From the NCBI GenBank assembly GCA_900545655.1, contig UQZY01000001.1:36069-100068 (forward strand): a stretch of 64,000 bases of DNA, given 5' to 3'. A program made the translations under genes and the position numbers. Source of the DNA: an uncultured Oscillospiraceae bacterium (GTDB lineage Bacteria > Bacillota > Clostridia > Oscillospirales > Acutalibacteraceae). The notes beneath the pieces are model-generated. The model had not been told where the DNA came from, did not search any database, and saw only the letters and a list, made by a program, of their open reading frames with translations. Shown piece after piece: positions 42,290-51,874 of the stretch. Position 1 is the stretch's first letter, and every line of letters starts with the position of its first letter.

Positions 42290-42927
42290 TATTCTTTTAC
42301 CTCTTCTTTAAGGACCTCATACATCTTATGAAGGGCCCTGCTTCTGTGACTTACCTTATCCTTTTCCTCGGGAGTTGTCTCACCGAAGGTCTTTTTTCCA
42401 GGTGCGCCGCCCGGATTTGCACCCGAATCGACATCTACAAGAAACATCGGGTCATAACCGAATCCGTTTTCTCCGCGCTCCTCAAAGCCGATGAACCCGT
42501 GACACTCGCCGCGAACTGCAAATTTTCTGCCGTCCGGAAATACACACGCAACCGCACACACATAATGAGCGGCTCTTTTTTCAAGGGGAACACCCGACAG
42601 TTCTTTCAGAACCTTTCTGTTGTTCTCCTTGTCATCTCCGTTCTCTCCGTCACTTGCACTGTAGCGCGCGGAGTAAATACCCGGCGCCCCGTCAAGATAG
42701 TCGATACAGAGTCCGGAATCATCCGACAAGGTCGGATATCCGCTCACCTTGCACCCGCTCTCCGCTTTGAGAAAAGCATTTTCCTCAAAGGTAGTTCCGT
42801 TTTCCTCAACCTCGGGAAGGGAAACACCCAGCTCCTTTGCCGTTTTTATCTCCACACCGAGAGGGGAGAGAATTCTCTCAAATTCAAGCTTTTTATGTTG
42901 GTTAGATGTTGCTATAAGAAAAATCAT
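42289..42927 (-). CDS. rdgB: XTP/dITP diphosphatase
   Basis: This Ham1-family enzyme removes deaminated purine triphosphates. The 212 residues include FLIATSNQHKKLEFERIL, the catalytic LSDDSGLCID, and GFGYDPMF. It ends at the yhbY start with a one-base overlap and begins 47 bases after ftsY. Confidence 0.96.
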   Translation of the reverse strand: MIFLIATSNQHKKLEFERILSPLGVEIKTAKELGVSLPEVEENGTTFEENAFLKAESGCKVSGYPTLSDDSGLCIDYLDGAPGIYSARYSASDGENGDDKENNRKVLKELSGVPLEKRAAHYVCAVACVFPDGRKFAVRGECHGFIGFEERGENGFGYDPMFLVDVDSGANPGGAPGKKTFGETTPEEKDKVSHRSRALHKMYEVLKEEVKE

Positions 42928-42974
42928 ATTTTTTATTCCGTTTCTTTATTACGCCCTGTTTTTGCCTCATATGT

Positions 42975-44210
42975 TTATCCCATATACTCGCCTGAACTGA
43001 AAAGGTTTGACCAGAAAGAAGATTTCTTTGCCTTTTCTTCGGGCTTTTTCTCTTTCTCCTGTTCCTTTTCAGACTCATCGACGGAAGCTTTTTCTTCCGC
43101 CTCGGCTTCCGGCTTTGCTTCTGATTCGGCCTCTGCTTCAGCTTTTATCTTTGCCTCTGCTTCAGCTTTTGCCTCTGCCTCAAGCCTTGCTTTTTCTTCC
43201 GCCTCGGCCTTTGCGGCGCGCTCGGCAGCCGCTGCCTTGTCTGCCGCAAGTCTTTCCTCATTTACCGTGATAACCGGTTCTGCGCTGTCGTCCTCAGGTG
43301 TTACATTGAACAAGCTCTCCGCAAAGGTTGTTGCGGAAAACGGCTGAAGGTCGTCAATACCCTCTCCGACACCGATAAACTTAACCGGCAGCTTAAGGTC
43401 ATTCTTTATGGAAAGAACCACACCGCCTCTTGCGGTTCCGTCAAGCTTTGTAAGAACTATTCCCGTTACGTCGGCAACCGCCATAAATTCCTTTGCCTGC
43501 GAGATGGCATTCTGTCCTGTTGTCGCATCCAGCACAAGAAAGATTTCACGGTCGGAGTACGGAAGCTCTCTGTCTATAACTCTGTATATCTTGTTAAGCT
43601 CTTCCATGAGGTTCTTTTTGTTGTGAAGACGTCCGGCAGTATCACAAATAATAACGTCCGCATTTCTGTTTATACCTGCATTTATGGTATCAAACACAAC
43701 GGCTGCCGGGTCTGCTCCCTCCTTGTGCTTAACAATCTCAACCTCGGCACGCTCTGCCCATATCTCAAGCTGGTCAATAGCTGCCGCACGGAAGGTATCG
43801 GCTGCTCCGAGTATAACCTTTTTACCCTCGCTCCTGAAATAATTCGCCATCTTTCCTATGGTGGTCGTTTTTCCGACGCCGTTTACGCCTATAACGAGAA
43901 TTATTGCCGGAGTTGTCACGAAGTCTATCTTCTGGTCCTCTCCGAGCATTTCCGCAACAACGTCCTTGATAACGGCTCTTACCTCGGAGGGATGCTTTAT
44001 TCCGTTTTTTCCGACTCTTTCCTTTACCTCGTCAACGATAAAAGCCGAGGTCTCAACACCGACGTCTCCCATGATGAGAACCTCTGTAAGCTCATCATAG
44101 AGTTCATCGCCTATTTCATCAAAAGCATCGAGAACGTTGTCGATATTTCCCGAGAACTGGTCCCTGGTTTTCTTCATTCCCTTGCTTATCTTTCTGTTAA
44201 AAAGTCCCAC
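42975..44210 (-). CDS. ftsY: Signal recognition particle receptor FtsY with a C-terminal charged extension
   Basis: FtsY is the GTPase receptor for SRP at the membrane. The NG domain fills residues 1-302: [10 protein letters not shown] (109-117 region), [11 protein letters not shown] (190-200), and [10 protein letters not shown]. The usual acidic A domain at the N-terminus is missing. Instead about 105 residues (306-411) follow the NG domain: [13 protein letters not shown] Ala/Glu/Lys repeats and then [15 protein letters not shown], which could form a membrane-binding amphipathic end. It lies 29 bases after smc. The function is not in doubt; the domain order is unusual. Confidence 0.94.
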   Translation of the reverse strand: MGLFNRKISKGMKKTRDQFSGNIDNVLDAFDEIGDELYDELTEVLIMGDVGVETSAFIVDEVKERVGKNGIKHPSEVRAVIKDVVAEMLGEDQKIDFVTTPAIILVIGVNGVGKTTTIGKMANYFRSEGKKVILGAADTFRAAAIDQLEIWAERAEVEIVKHKEGADPAAVVFDTINAGINRNADVIICDTAGRLHNKKNLMEELNKIYRVIDRELPYSDREIFLVLDATTGQNAISQAKEFMAVADVTGIVLTKLDGTARGGVVLSIKNDLKLPVKFIGVGEGIDDLQPFSATTFAESLFNVTPEDDSAEPVITVNEERLAADKAAAAERAAKAEAEEKARLEAEAKAEAEAKIKAEAEAESEAKPEAEAEEKASVDESEKEQEKEKKPEEKAKKSSFWSNLFSSGEYMG

Positions 44211-44239
44211 TGGTATCTTTCCTCCCGGTAGATTTTATC

Positions 44240-47200
44240 TTAATCAAGTCCAAGTTTTCTTGCCATTTCCGCAGTCTTGAGCTCAAGAAGCTTTGAAACT
44301 CCCTCTTCCTGCATGGTAACACCGTAAAGAACGTCCGCTTCTTCCATGGTTCCGCGTCTGTGTGTGATAAGAATAAACTGAGTGTTTGCGGTCATTCGAC
44401 GTACGTACTGTGCGTATCTGGTTACATTGACGTCGTCGAGAGCCGCCTCCACCTCGTCAAATATACAGAACGGGGCGGGTGTGACCTTAAGGATGGCGAA
44501 AAGCAATGCAATCGCCGAAAGTCCTTTTTCTCCTCCGGAAAGAAGGTCGATATTCTGTACGTTCTTTCCCGGCGGCTGAACCTTTATCTGAATCTCGGAC
44601 TCGAGTATATCCAACTCGTTTTCAAGAAGAAGCTCAGCCTTTCCTCCGCCGAAGAGCTCGGCAAACGTCTCGCCGAAGGCCTTGTCAATTCTGGCAAACT
44701 GCTCTCTGAAACGAAGGGACATATTACTTGTAAGCTCGTCTATGAGTTTTATAAGCTCATTCTTCGACTGCTCAACGTCTGAAATCTGTGTGCTCATAAA
44801 CTCATAACGCTCGGAGACTTCCTTGTACTCTTCTATTGCTCCTACGTTTACAGAGCCCAATGCCTTTATCTTATTCTTTACCTCCGTAAGCTTTATACGG
44901 CTTTCCTTCGGGTCCTCGGCAGGCTCGGATATCTCTCCTGCCTCCCTGCGCGTGAGCTGGTATTCGTCATAGAGCTTGTTGGTCGTTTCATCATACTCGC
45001 GTAGCATACCTGCCTTGCGTTCCTCAAGACGTGCAAGCTCTCCGGACAGCTGCTCTCTTTCGCCCATTTTGTTGCGCTCAAACTGACGAAGCTTATTGCT
45101 TTCGGCCTCCGCTTCGTTTCTCTCCGCTGTAAGGTCTTCGATTTTCTGTTCGGAATCTATGTTCTGTTCTTTGATCTTTACAACCTGCTCTTTAAGACTT
45201 TCTATCTCTTCTCTGATTTTCGTGTTTGAGTCTTCAAAAGCCTTTATTTCAAGCTTCAGCTCATCCTCCCTGGAAACGGTCGCTTCATTTTCCTCGCTGA
45301 GTCTTGAGATATTATCCCTGCAAACCTGAATATCCTTAGACAAGGACATAACCTCAAGGTCAATCTGTGCACTGCGAGCCGTCATTTCCTCACGCTTTTT
45401 AAGAAGCTCTTCCTTGCTTCCCGTAAGACCGGCAATTTCATCTTCAATGCTCTTTGACTCAGTTTCAAGCTTTTTCTCTTCTTTTTCACAGGCATCTATT
45501 ATCTTTTCAAACTCTTCAACACGTACCTTTGAGTTTTTATTTTCGTCTTCAAGCTCGGAAAGAGCGTCCTCCACAGACTTAAGCTGGCCCCGCACAAGAG
45601 AAAGCGCACTTTCAAGACGCACTTTTTCCTCATTTGCGGTAGTGAGGTCTGCGGAAGCGGCAACCATATCAGCCTTTGCCTTCGCAAGATCCTCGGTCGT
45701 AAGTTTAAACGAGTCCTCAAAGAATGTAAGCTTCTTTCTGAGCTCCTCGAGTTCCTTTTTCTGCTCGTCAATAGCTCCCGTTCTCGACAGGATACCCGCG
45801 TTCTGAATCTTCGATCCGCCGGTCATTGAACCGCCGGCATTTATAACCTGTCCGTCAAGAGTAACTATTTTAAATCTGTTTTTATATTTTTTTCCTATCG
45901 CAATGGCGCTGTCGATATCCTCGACAACTACCGTTCTTGCAAGCTGCGCCTTTATTATTTCCGAATATTTTTTATCGGCTGACACAAGGTTGCTTGCAAT
46001 GTCGACAAAGCCGAAGCAATCATCAAGTCCGTCCTCGTCAAGGGTTCGTGCCTTTATGACGCTCACCGGCAGGAAGGTTGCTCTTCCCCCTTTTGTCTCC
46101 TTAAGATATCTTATCGCCTTTTTTGCGTCCGCTTCGCTGTCTACAACAACAAACTGAACCGCTGCTCCGAGCGCAGTTTCGATTGCGGTTGAGTATTTAT
46201 CCTTTACGCTGATAATTTTTGAGAGAGGCCCGTGAACACCCGAAAGTGCACCGCGTTTTGCCTCCTTCACCACAGCTCTTACGCTTCCCGAATAACCCTC
46301 CATGTTTTTTTCGAGTTCTTCAAGCATGCGTATTTTTTCTTCCTTTGATGAAAGCTCCAGACGCTTTGCCTCAATCTGCTGTTTTTCATTTTCGTACTTT
46401 TCGTTGCGGGTCTTTACGCGAAGCTCATACCCGTTTATGGAATTTTCAAGTGCGGTTATGTTCTCATTACACGCGTCAAGCCCGTCGGAAGCTTCCTTTT
46501 CATGCGCCTTAAAGTCAGAGACAAGCTTTTCTCTCTCCGCTCTGGTCTTGTCTATGTTTTCGGACCGCGTGAGCACCTCTTCCCGGCCTGACAGCGCAGA
46601 GGATCTTCTCACTCTGCTTGCGCTGAGTTTTTCCGACACGTCGTTCAGCTTCTTTGTAAGATCGAGAATCTTATCCGCATTTTCATCGTTTGCTTTTACG
46701 ATAGACTCCGCATCCAGCGAAAGAGCTCCGAGTTCCTCCCTTTTTACGGCAATATGTCCCTCAAGTGAAACAATCTTTTCTTCGTTTTCACTTATCTGCT
46801 GCACGGTTTCGGCACGTTCACCCTCGGTCATTTCCATATCCTTGCTTATACGGTCTATAGACTGGCAGTTGTGCTCTATCGTATTTTCATCAACAGCAAT
46901 TTTCGAGTTTATTCCGGACAGCTCTTCCTCATACTGTGACATTCCGTGACGAAGATTGTCTATCTCACAGGTTATTTCCTGTGAGTGCTTTATTGCCGCC
47001 TCTATTTTCTCTTCAATACTGGCGAGCTCCGCCTCCGCGTCGCTGTGACTTTTTGAGGCTATCTCGATTCTGTGCTCCTGGTCACGAAGCTTCTCCTTAA
47101 GAGAGTCGATGGTGTAGAGCCAAAGCCCGATTTCAAGAGTCTTTTTCTCGTCCGCAAGAACAAGGAATTTCTGCGCCTTTTCACTTTGAGCCTTCAAGGG

Positions 47201-47809
47201 ACCGACACGTCCCTCGAGCTCCGCAAGGATATCCCGAAGTCTTATGAGATTTTCCTCAGTCTGTGAAAGTCTGCGAAGAGCGTCGGCTCTTCTGTACCTG
47301 AAATGAGAGATACCTGCCGCCTCTTCGAGCATGTCACGTCTCTCTTTAGACTTTGCGGAGACCATGTCCGCAACCTTACCCTGACTGACTATGGAATAGC
47401 CGTCACGTCCGAGACCCGTATCCATAAAGAGCTCGTTTACATCCTTAAGCCTTACCGTTTCCCCGTTTATTCTGTATTCGCTCTCTCCGGAACGATAGTA
47501 TCTTCTTGTTATTGAAACCTCATCATTGTCATCTTGAAGTGTCCTGTCCCTGTTATCAAGGCGCAATGTAACCTCGGCAAAGCCAAGTGCCGTTCTGACG
47601 CTTGTACCGCCGAAAATGACATCTTCCATTTTTGCGCCTCGCAGGTTCTTCGTAGACTGCTCTCCGAGAACCCAGCGCACTGCATCGGAAATATTGCTCT
47701 TACCTGAGCCGTTCGGCCCGACAACAGCCGTCATTCCCTTGTCAAAACTGAGTATCGTCTTGTCGGGAAATGATTTAAACCCTTGCAGTTCAAGTGCCTT
47801 AAGTATCAT
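44240..47809 (-). CDS. smc: Chromosome segregation protein SMC
   Basis: SMC is the ATPase of condensin and organises the chromosome with ScpAB. The 1189 residues have Walker A (GPNGSGKSN), two long coiled coils separated by a hinge near 505-665, the ABC signature LLSGGEKGLSAIALLFA, and Walker B FCIFDEVEAALDD. The length is typical. Its ATG overlaps the radical SAM stop by 4 bases, and ftsY follows, the standard rnc-smc-ftsY order. Confidence 0.98.
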   Translation of the reverse strand: MILKALELQGFKSFPDKTILSFDKGMTAVVGPNGSGKSNISDAVRWVLGEQSTKNLRGAKMEDVIFGGTSVRTALGFAEVTLRLDNRDRTLQDDNDEVSITRRYYRSGESEYRINGETVRLKDVNELFMDTGLGRDGYSIVSQGKVADMVSAKSKERRDMLEEAAGISHFRYRRADALRRLSQTEENLIRLRDILAELEGRVGPLKAQSEKAQKFLVLADEKKTLEIGLWLYTIDSLKEKLRDQEHRIEIASKSHSDAEAELASIEEKIEAAIKHSQEITCEIDNLRHGMSQYEEELSGINSKIAVDENTIEHNCQSIDRISKDMEMTEGERAETVQQISENEEKIVSLEGHIAVKREELGALSLDAESIVKANDENADKILDLTKKLNDVSEKLSASRVRRSSALSGREEVLTRSENIDKTRAEREKLVSDFKAHEKEASDGLDACNENITALENSINGYELRVKTRNEKYENEKQQIEAKRLELSSKEEKIRMLEELEKNMEGYSGSVRAVVKEAKRGALSGVHGPLSKIISVKDKYSTAIETALGAAVQFVVVDSEADAKKAIRYLKETKGGRATFLPVSVIKARTLDEDGLDDCFGFVDIASNLVSADKKYSEIIKAQLARTVVVEDIDSAIAIGKKYKNRFKIVTLDGQVINAGGSMTGGSKIQNAGILSRTGAIDEQKKELEELRKKLTFFEDSFKLTTEDLAKAKADMVAASADLTTANEEKVRLESALSLVRGQLKSVEDALSELEDENKNSKVRVEEFEKIIDACEKEEKKLETESKSIEDEIAGLTGSKEELLKKREEMTARSAQIDLEVMSLSKDIQVCRDNISRLSEENEATVSREDELKLEIKAFEDSNTKIREEIESLKEQVVKIKEQNIDSEQKIEDLTAERNEAEAESNKLRQFERNKMGEREQLSGELARLEERKAGMLREYDETTNKLYDEYQLTRREAGEISEPAEDPKESRIKLTEVKNKIKALGSVNVGAIEEYKEVSERYEFMSTQISDVEQSKNELIKLIDELTSNMSLRFREQFARIDKAFGETFAELFGGGKAELLLENELDILESEIQIKVQPPGKNVQNIDLLSGGEKGLSAIALLFAILKVTPAPFCIFDEVEAALDDVNVTRYAQYVRRMTANTQFILITHRRGTMEEADVLYGVTMQEEGVSKLLELKTAEMARKLGLD

Positions 47810-48810
47810 TTCGTACTAACCTCTGTATAAAATTCATTTTTCTCAAGCTTTTCATCAGGAAAAACCTTGCAGAAATAATTTTTATCCCTTAATTTTACTA
47901 TATTTATTCGATTCTGTCCCGTCATTTTTGAAATTTCTTTAGGATTTACGAAAATTTTATACTCTTTTTTTTCGGAATTATCATACTTTGACAAATCCTT
48001 GAGAACTCTCTCGTAAAAGAGCTTACTCTCACAAAGCTCACGAAAGGCCGGATGATACGCTCCGGCAACATATCCGTCCTCAACGTTTCCGCCCGAGTGA
48101 AGACCGAGCCTTATCACCTTTATTCCGGCTTTTTCAAACATATCGAGAAGCACGGAGCAAAGGTCTACAGCCTCGTCAAGAGTCTCCGGCACATACTCTC
48201 CCTCTCTGTAGAGCCTGGAAAGCTCCGTTCCCGAGAGAACAACCGTGGGGTAGATGCGCACGGTAGCCGGTGAGAGCTTTATAATCTCTTTTGCCGTATA
48301 CACGGCTCCCTCATCCGTATCTCCGTAAAGACCGGTCATCATCTGTAGTCCCAGCTCAAAGCCATATTCTTTTATGAGCCTTGACGCATACCTTACATCT
48401 TCCGCGGTATGACCGCGGCGATTGAGAGAAAGAACACGCTCATCCATACTCTGAGCACCGAGCTCAATAGCCTCAACACCGTAGTATTTCAATATTTCAA
48501 GAATCTCATCATCAATCGCATCCGGACGTGTAGAGATTCGTATTCCCGTGATTGAACGGTCAAGAACATACGGCCGTGCCGCTTCCAAAAGGCTTATCAT
48601 ATACTCCCTTTCAACGGCTGTAAAGCTTCCCCCGAAAAAAGCAAGCTGGCCGTCATGGCAGCCCGAAGCAAGAGCAATATCCATTGCTCTTTTGACGTCA
48701 TCTGCCGTGGCGGTCTCTGTTTTTCCGGAAATTATACGCTGGTTACAAAAGCTGCATGTGTTCTGACAACCGGCATGTGCAACAAATAATGCGATGTTTT
48801 TATGACTCAT
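47806..48810 (-). CDS. Radical SAM protein, Elp3-like subgroup
   Basis: The 334 residues have the 4Fe-4S motif GCQNTCSFC (Cys15, 19, 22), a GGSFTAV SAM-binding turn, and ELGAQSMDERVL. This matches the Elp3-like radical SAM core without the acetyltransferase domain. This gene commonly sits between rnc and smc in Clostridia. Its substrate is not known; tRNA modification is a guess from family resemblance. It is coupled by 4-base overlaps on both sides. Confidence 0.88.
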   Translation of the reverse strand: MSHKNIALFVAHAGCQNTCSFCNQRIISGKTETATADDVKRAMDIALASGCHDGQLAFFGGSFTAVEREYMISLLEAARPYVLDRSITGIRISTRPDAIDDEILEILKYYGVEAIELGAQSMDERVLSLNRRGHTAEDVRYASRLIKEYGFELGLQMMTGLYGDTDEGAVYTAKEIIKLSPATVRIYPTVVLSGTELSRLYREGEYVPETLDEAVDLCSVLLDMFEKAGIKVIRLGLHSGGNVEDGYVAGAYHPAFRELCESKLFYERVLKDLSKYDNSEKKEYKIFVNPKEISKMTGQNRINIVKLRDKNYFCKVFPDEKLEKNEFYTEVSTK

Positions 48811-49484
48811 AGTCCCATAAGCTCCAACGCCTCGCGGGCAGCCTCCTGCTCGGCGTGCTTCTTTGTTCTTCCCTGTCCCTTTCCTATAACATTTGAGTTG
48901 AGATGAACCTCAACCTCAAAGGTTTTATCATGGTCGGGACCGCTCTCTCCGACAAGCACATAAGTAAGTGTTTCTTCGGGATTTTTCTGGATAACCTCCT
49001 GAAGAATCGTCTTGTAATCCTTAAATGAAACCTGATGGTTTTCCACAGCCTTTGAAACAAATCTTAAAACAAATTTACGAGCGACCTCTATTCCTCCGTC
49101 AAGATAGAGAGAGGCTATTACAGCCTCAAATGCATCCGCAAGAATAGATGCTCTTTCTCTGCCGCCCGTCCTTTGCTCCCCTTTTCCGAGCAGAAGGTAT
49201 TCGCCGAGATTTATCTCTTTTGCAAATTCATACAGGGATTTTTCACATACTGTAGAAGCTCGCAGCTTTGTAAGCTCTCCCTCAGGGATATCCCTGAAAT
49301 GTTTGAAAAAATACTCGGCTGTTATAAACCCGAGAACGGAGTCCCCGAGAAATTCAAGACGTTCATTGTACTTGTGTCCGTTTCCCTTTTCGTTTGCATA
49401 TGAAGAATGTGTAAGAGCTGTTTCAAGCAAGGTTATGTCTTTGTATGTGTAGCCGATTACCGACTGAAACTCCTTTATACTCAT
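48807..49484 (-). CDS. rnc: Ribonuclease III
   Basis: RNase III cuts double-stranded RNA, including rRNA precursors. The 225 residues contain the signature ERLEFLGDSVLGF, the second acidic site in ADAFEAVIASLYLDGG, and a C-terminal double-stranded RNA-binding domain (KKHAEQEAAREAL). It overlaps plsX by 4 bases, with no acpP in between. Confidence 0.97.
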   Translation of the reverse strand: MSIKEFQSVIGYTYKDITLLETALTHSSYANEKGNGHKYNERLEFLGDSVLGFITAEYFFKHFRDIPEGELTKLRASTVCEKSLYEFAKEINLGEYLLLGKGEQRTGGRERASILADAFEAVIASLYLDGGIEVARKFVLRFVSKAVENHQVSFKDYKTILQEVIQKNPEETLTYVLVGESGPDHDKTFEVEVHLNSNVIGKGQGRTKKHAEQEAAREALELMGL

Positions 49485-50503
49485 TCCTCATCACCTGTTT
49501 CTTCTAACCCTTTTTCAGAGGATGAAATACTCTCTCTGATTTCTTCGATTGCGCCGCTTTGCGCGTAGTTCACCGCCTGGCGTATCGCATTTTTAAACGC
49601 CCTTGCATCCGATGAGCCGTGGGCTTTTATAACGGGCTTTGAAATACCCATAAGAGGCGCGCCGCCGAACTCCTTGTAATCCATCTTTTTCTTGAAATCC
49701 TTCATTCCGCCGGAAATAAGGAGATAACCGAGCTTTGTAAGCGCACTTTTCATAAAGATACGTTTTATGTTTCCGAGAAGTACGCCTGCGACACCCTCAT
49801 ACATCTTAAGAATTACATTGCCGGTGAAGCCCTCGCATATAACAACGTCCGCTCCGCCCTTCGGTATGTCGCGCACCTCGATATTTCCCACAAAGTTATA
49901 GTCGGCTTCTTTCATTATCTCATATGTTTTGACAAGCGTTTCCGTTCCCTTGTTTTCCTCAACTCCGATATTTGCAAGTCCGACGCGTGGATTTTTCACA
50001 CCCTCAACCTTTTCCATATATGTTTTTGCCATAACGGCAAAGGTATCAAGAGTTTCCGGAGAGCATGTAAGGTTTGCTCCGCAGTCCATCATCATAAACT
50101 TGCCCTCATCGGACGGCATAAGGCTTGCTATTGCGGCACGCTTCACTCCCTTGATTCTTTTGACAAGGAAGGTCGCTCCGACCACAACGGCACCTGTCGA
50201 GCCGGCAGTTACAAAGGCATCTCCCTTTCCCTGTGCGAGAAGTGAAAGGCCGAGACCCATAGAGGAATCCTTGTGAGCCTTCAAAATGGATCGCGGATCC
50301 TCACAAACCTCTATAACGTCCTCTGTATGGTAAATCTCCATATCAAAGATATCTACCTGATTTTCCTGCGCACATTCTTTTATTTTATTTTCATCGCCGC
50401 AGAGGATTATCTCACAGCCGAGCTCATCCCTTGCCAGTGCGGCTCCCTTAAGTATTTCAAGCGGTGCATTGTCGCCGCCGAATGCGTCTACAATTATCTT
50501 CAT
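49481..50503 (-). CDS. plsX: Phosphate acyltransferase PlsX
   Basis: PlsX makes acyl-phosphate from acyl-ACP for phospholipid synthesis. The 340 residues begin KIIVDAFGGDNAPLEILKGA and include TAGSTGAVVVGA and the GFTGNVILK motif. A C-terminal acidic tail (SSSEKGLEETGDEE) extends past the core. The usual acpP neighbour is absent. Confidence 0.95.
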   Translation of the reverse strand: MKIIVDAFGGDNAPLEILKGAALARDELGCEIILCGDENKIKECAQENQVDIFDMEIYHTEDVIEVCEDPRSILKAHKDSSMGLGLSLLAQGKGDAFVTAGSTGAVVVGATFLVKRIKGVKRAAIASLMPSDEGKFMMMDCGANLTCSPETLDTFAVMAKTYMEKVEGVKNPRVGLANIGVEENKGTETLVKTYEIMKEADYNFVGNIEVRDIPKGGADVVICEGFTGNVILKMYEGVAGVLLGNIKRIFMKSALTKLGYLLISGGMKDFKKKMDYKEFGGAPLMGISKPVIKAHGSSDARAFKNAIRQAVNYAQSGAIEEIRESISSSEKGLEETGDEE

Positions 50504-50548
50504 GTATATACCTCCCTCTTTTGTGGCGATGTATATCTACTCCAAAAA

Positions 50549-51874
50549 TCAATCGTCTTTTGGCATGCTTTCATCAAAATAGCGGATAGATCTGTCGGCA
50601 AGTGCGGCATATCTCTCCTTCTTGTCCTTTATGTGTGTCTCAAGCGGCGGAAGAACGCCGAAATTTGCGCCCATAGGTTGGAAATTTTCAACCTGCGGAT
50701 TACTTATGTAATCCGTAAGAGCTCCCATCATCGTAATTCTCGGAAGAATCACGGGCTCCTCTCCCGAAAGCCTCCTTGCGGCATTGAGTCCTGCCAGAAT
50801 TCCGGACATAGCGGACTCCATATACCCCTCAACTCCTGTTATCTGTCCGGCAAAGTAAAGACCCGGAACCGAGCGGAAGGAATAATCCTTTGAGAGAAGC
50901 TGCGGTGAATTGATAAAGGTATTCCTGTGCATAACGCCGTAACGCAAAAACTCCGCGTCATGCAGCGCCGGTATCATTGAAAAAACTCTTTTTTGTTCAC
51001 CGAATTTAAGATTTGTCTGAAAGCCCACAAGGTTGTACATGGTCCCCTCTTCGGTTTCCCTGCGAAGCTGCAGACAAGCCCACGGCCTGTGTCCCGTTTT
51101 CGGGTCCCTGAGTCCGACCGGCTTCATAGGTCCGTACCTCATGGTATCAGGTCCTCTTGATGCCATAACCTCTATAGGCATACATCCCTCGTAGACACCT
51201 TTTCTTTTGTCAAAGTCATGCTGAGGTGCACTTTCCGCCGACAGAAGAGCTTCGTAGAAAGCCTCGTACTCCTCCTTGTTCATGGGGCAGTTTATGTAAT
51301 CATCACCCTCGCCCCTGTCATATCTGGACTGAAAAAAGGCCTTGTCCATATCTATACTGTCCGCACTTATAATAGGTGCCGCCGCATCAAAGAAATGAAG
51401 AGACGCTCCGCAAAGCTTTTCAATCTCTCCCGCAAGAGCCTCGGACACAAGGGGTCCTGCGGCGATAATCACCGCATCCGCGTCCCTCGGAGCTGACGGT
51501 ATCTTTGTTATCTCTTCTCTGTGTATGATGATATTTTCCTGAGCTTCTATCTCCTCGGTGACCATCTTCGCAAACTTTTCCCTGTCAACGGAAAGTGATC
51601 CGCCGGCCGGTACGCTGCACTGCAGGGCAATACGGACGCAGATTGAATCAAAGTATGTCATTTCCTCTTTCATTAGGCCTGCGGCAGATTCAATCCGTAT
51701 TGCCTTAAATGAGTTGGAGCATACAAGTTCGGCAAAATTTTCGTTCTTATGGGCGGGAGAAAATTTTACCGGCTTCATCTCGTAGAGATGAGTCTCTATT
51801 CCCGCTCTCGCAAGCTGCATTGCAGCCTCGCAGCCGGCGAAGCCCGCTCCGACAACTATTGCTTTTTTAGCCAT
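50549..51874 (-). CDS. trmFO: Methylenetetrahydrofolate-tRNA-(uracil-5-)-methyltransferase TrmFO
   Basis: TrmFO is a flavoprotein that methylates U54 of tRNA with methylenetetrahydrofolate. The 441 residues start with the FAD motif VVGAGFAGCEAAMQLARAG, followed by YEMKPVKFSPAH and the GQITGVEGYMESAMSG C-terminal motif. ATG at 51874 has GAGGAG 7 bases upstream and overlaps the topA stop by 8 bases. The topA-trmFO pair is typical of Firmicutes. Confidence 0.96.
   Translation of the reverse strand: MAKKAIVVGAGFAGCEAAMQLARAGIETHLYEMKPVKFSPAHKNENFAELVCSNSFKAIRIESAAGLMKEEMTYFDSICVRIALQCSVPAGGSLSVDREKFAKMVTEEIEAQENIIIHREEITKIPSAPRDADAVIIAAGPLVSEALAGEIEKLCGASLHFFDAAAPIISADSIDMDKAFFQSRYDRGEGDDYINCPMNKEEYEAFYEALLSAESAPQHDFDKRKGVYEGCMPIEVMASRGPDTMRYGPMKPVGLRDPKTGHRPWACLQLRRETEEGTMYNLVGFQTNLKFGEQKRVFSMIPALHDAEFLRYGVMHRNTFINSPQLLSKDYSFRSVPGLYFAGQITGVEGYMESAMSGILAGLNAARRLSGEEPVILPRITMMGALTDYISNPQVENFQPMGANFGVLPPLETHIKDKKERYAALADRSIRYFDESMPKDD

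Noticed and set aside
42250..43347. Plus-strand 365-codon open frame across rdgB and ftsY.
   Set aside because: Both minus-strand genes are unmistakable. The plus frame is rich in Ser/Ala/Phe, as expected of the complement of Glu/Ala-rich repeats.
46302..46949. Plus-strand 215-codon Ser/Phe-rich frame.
   Set aside because: It is the antisense of the SMC coiled coil.
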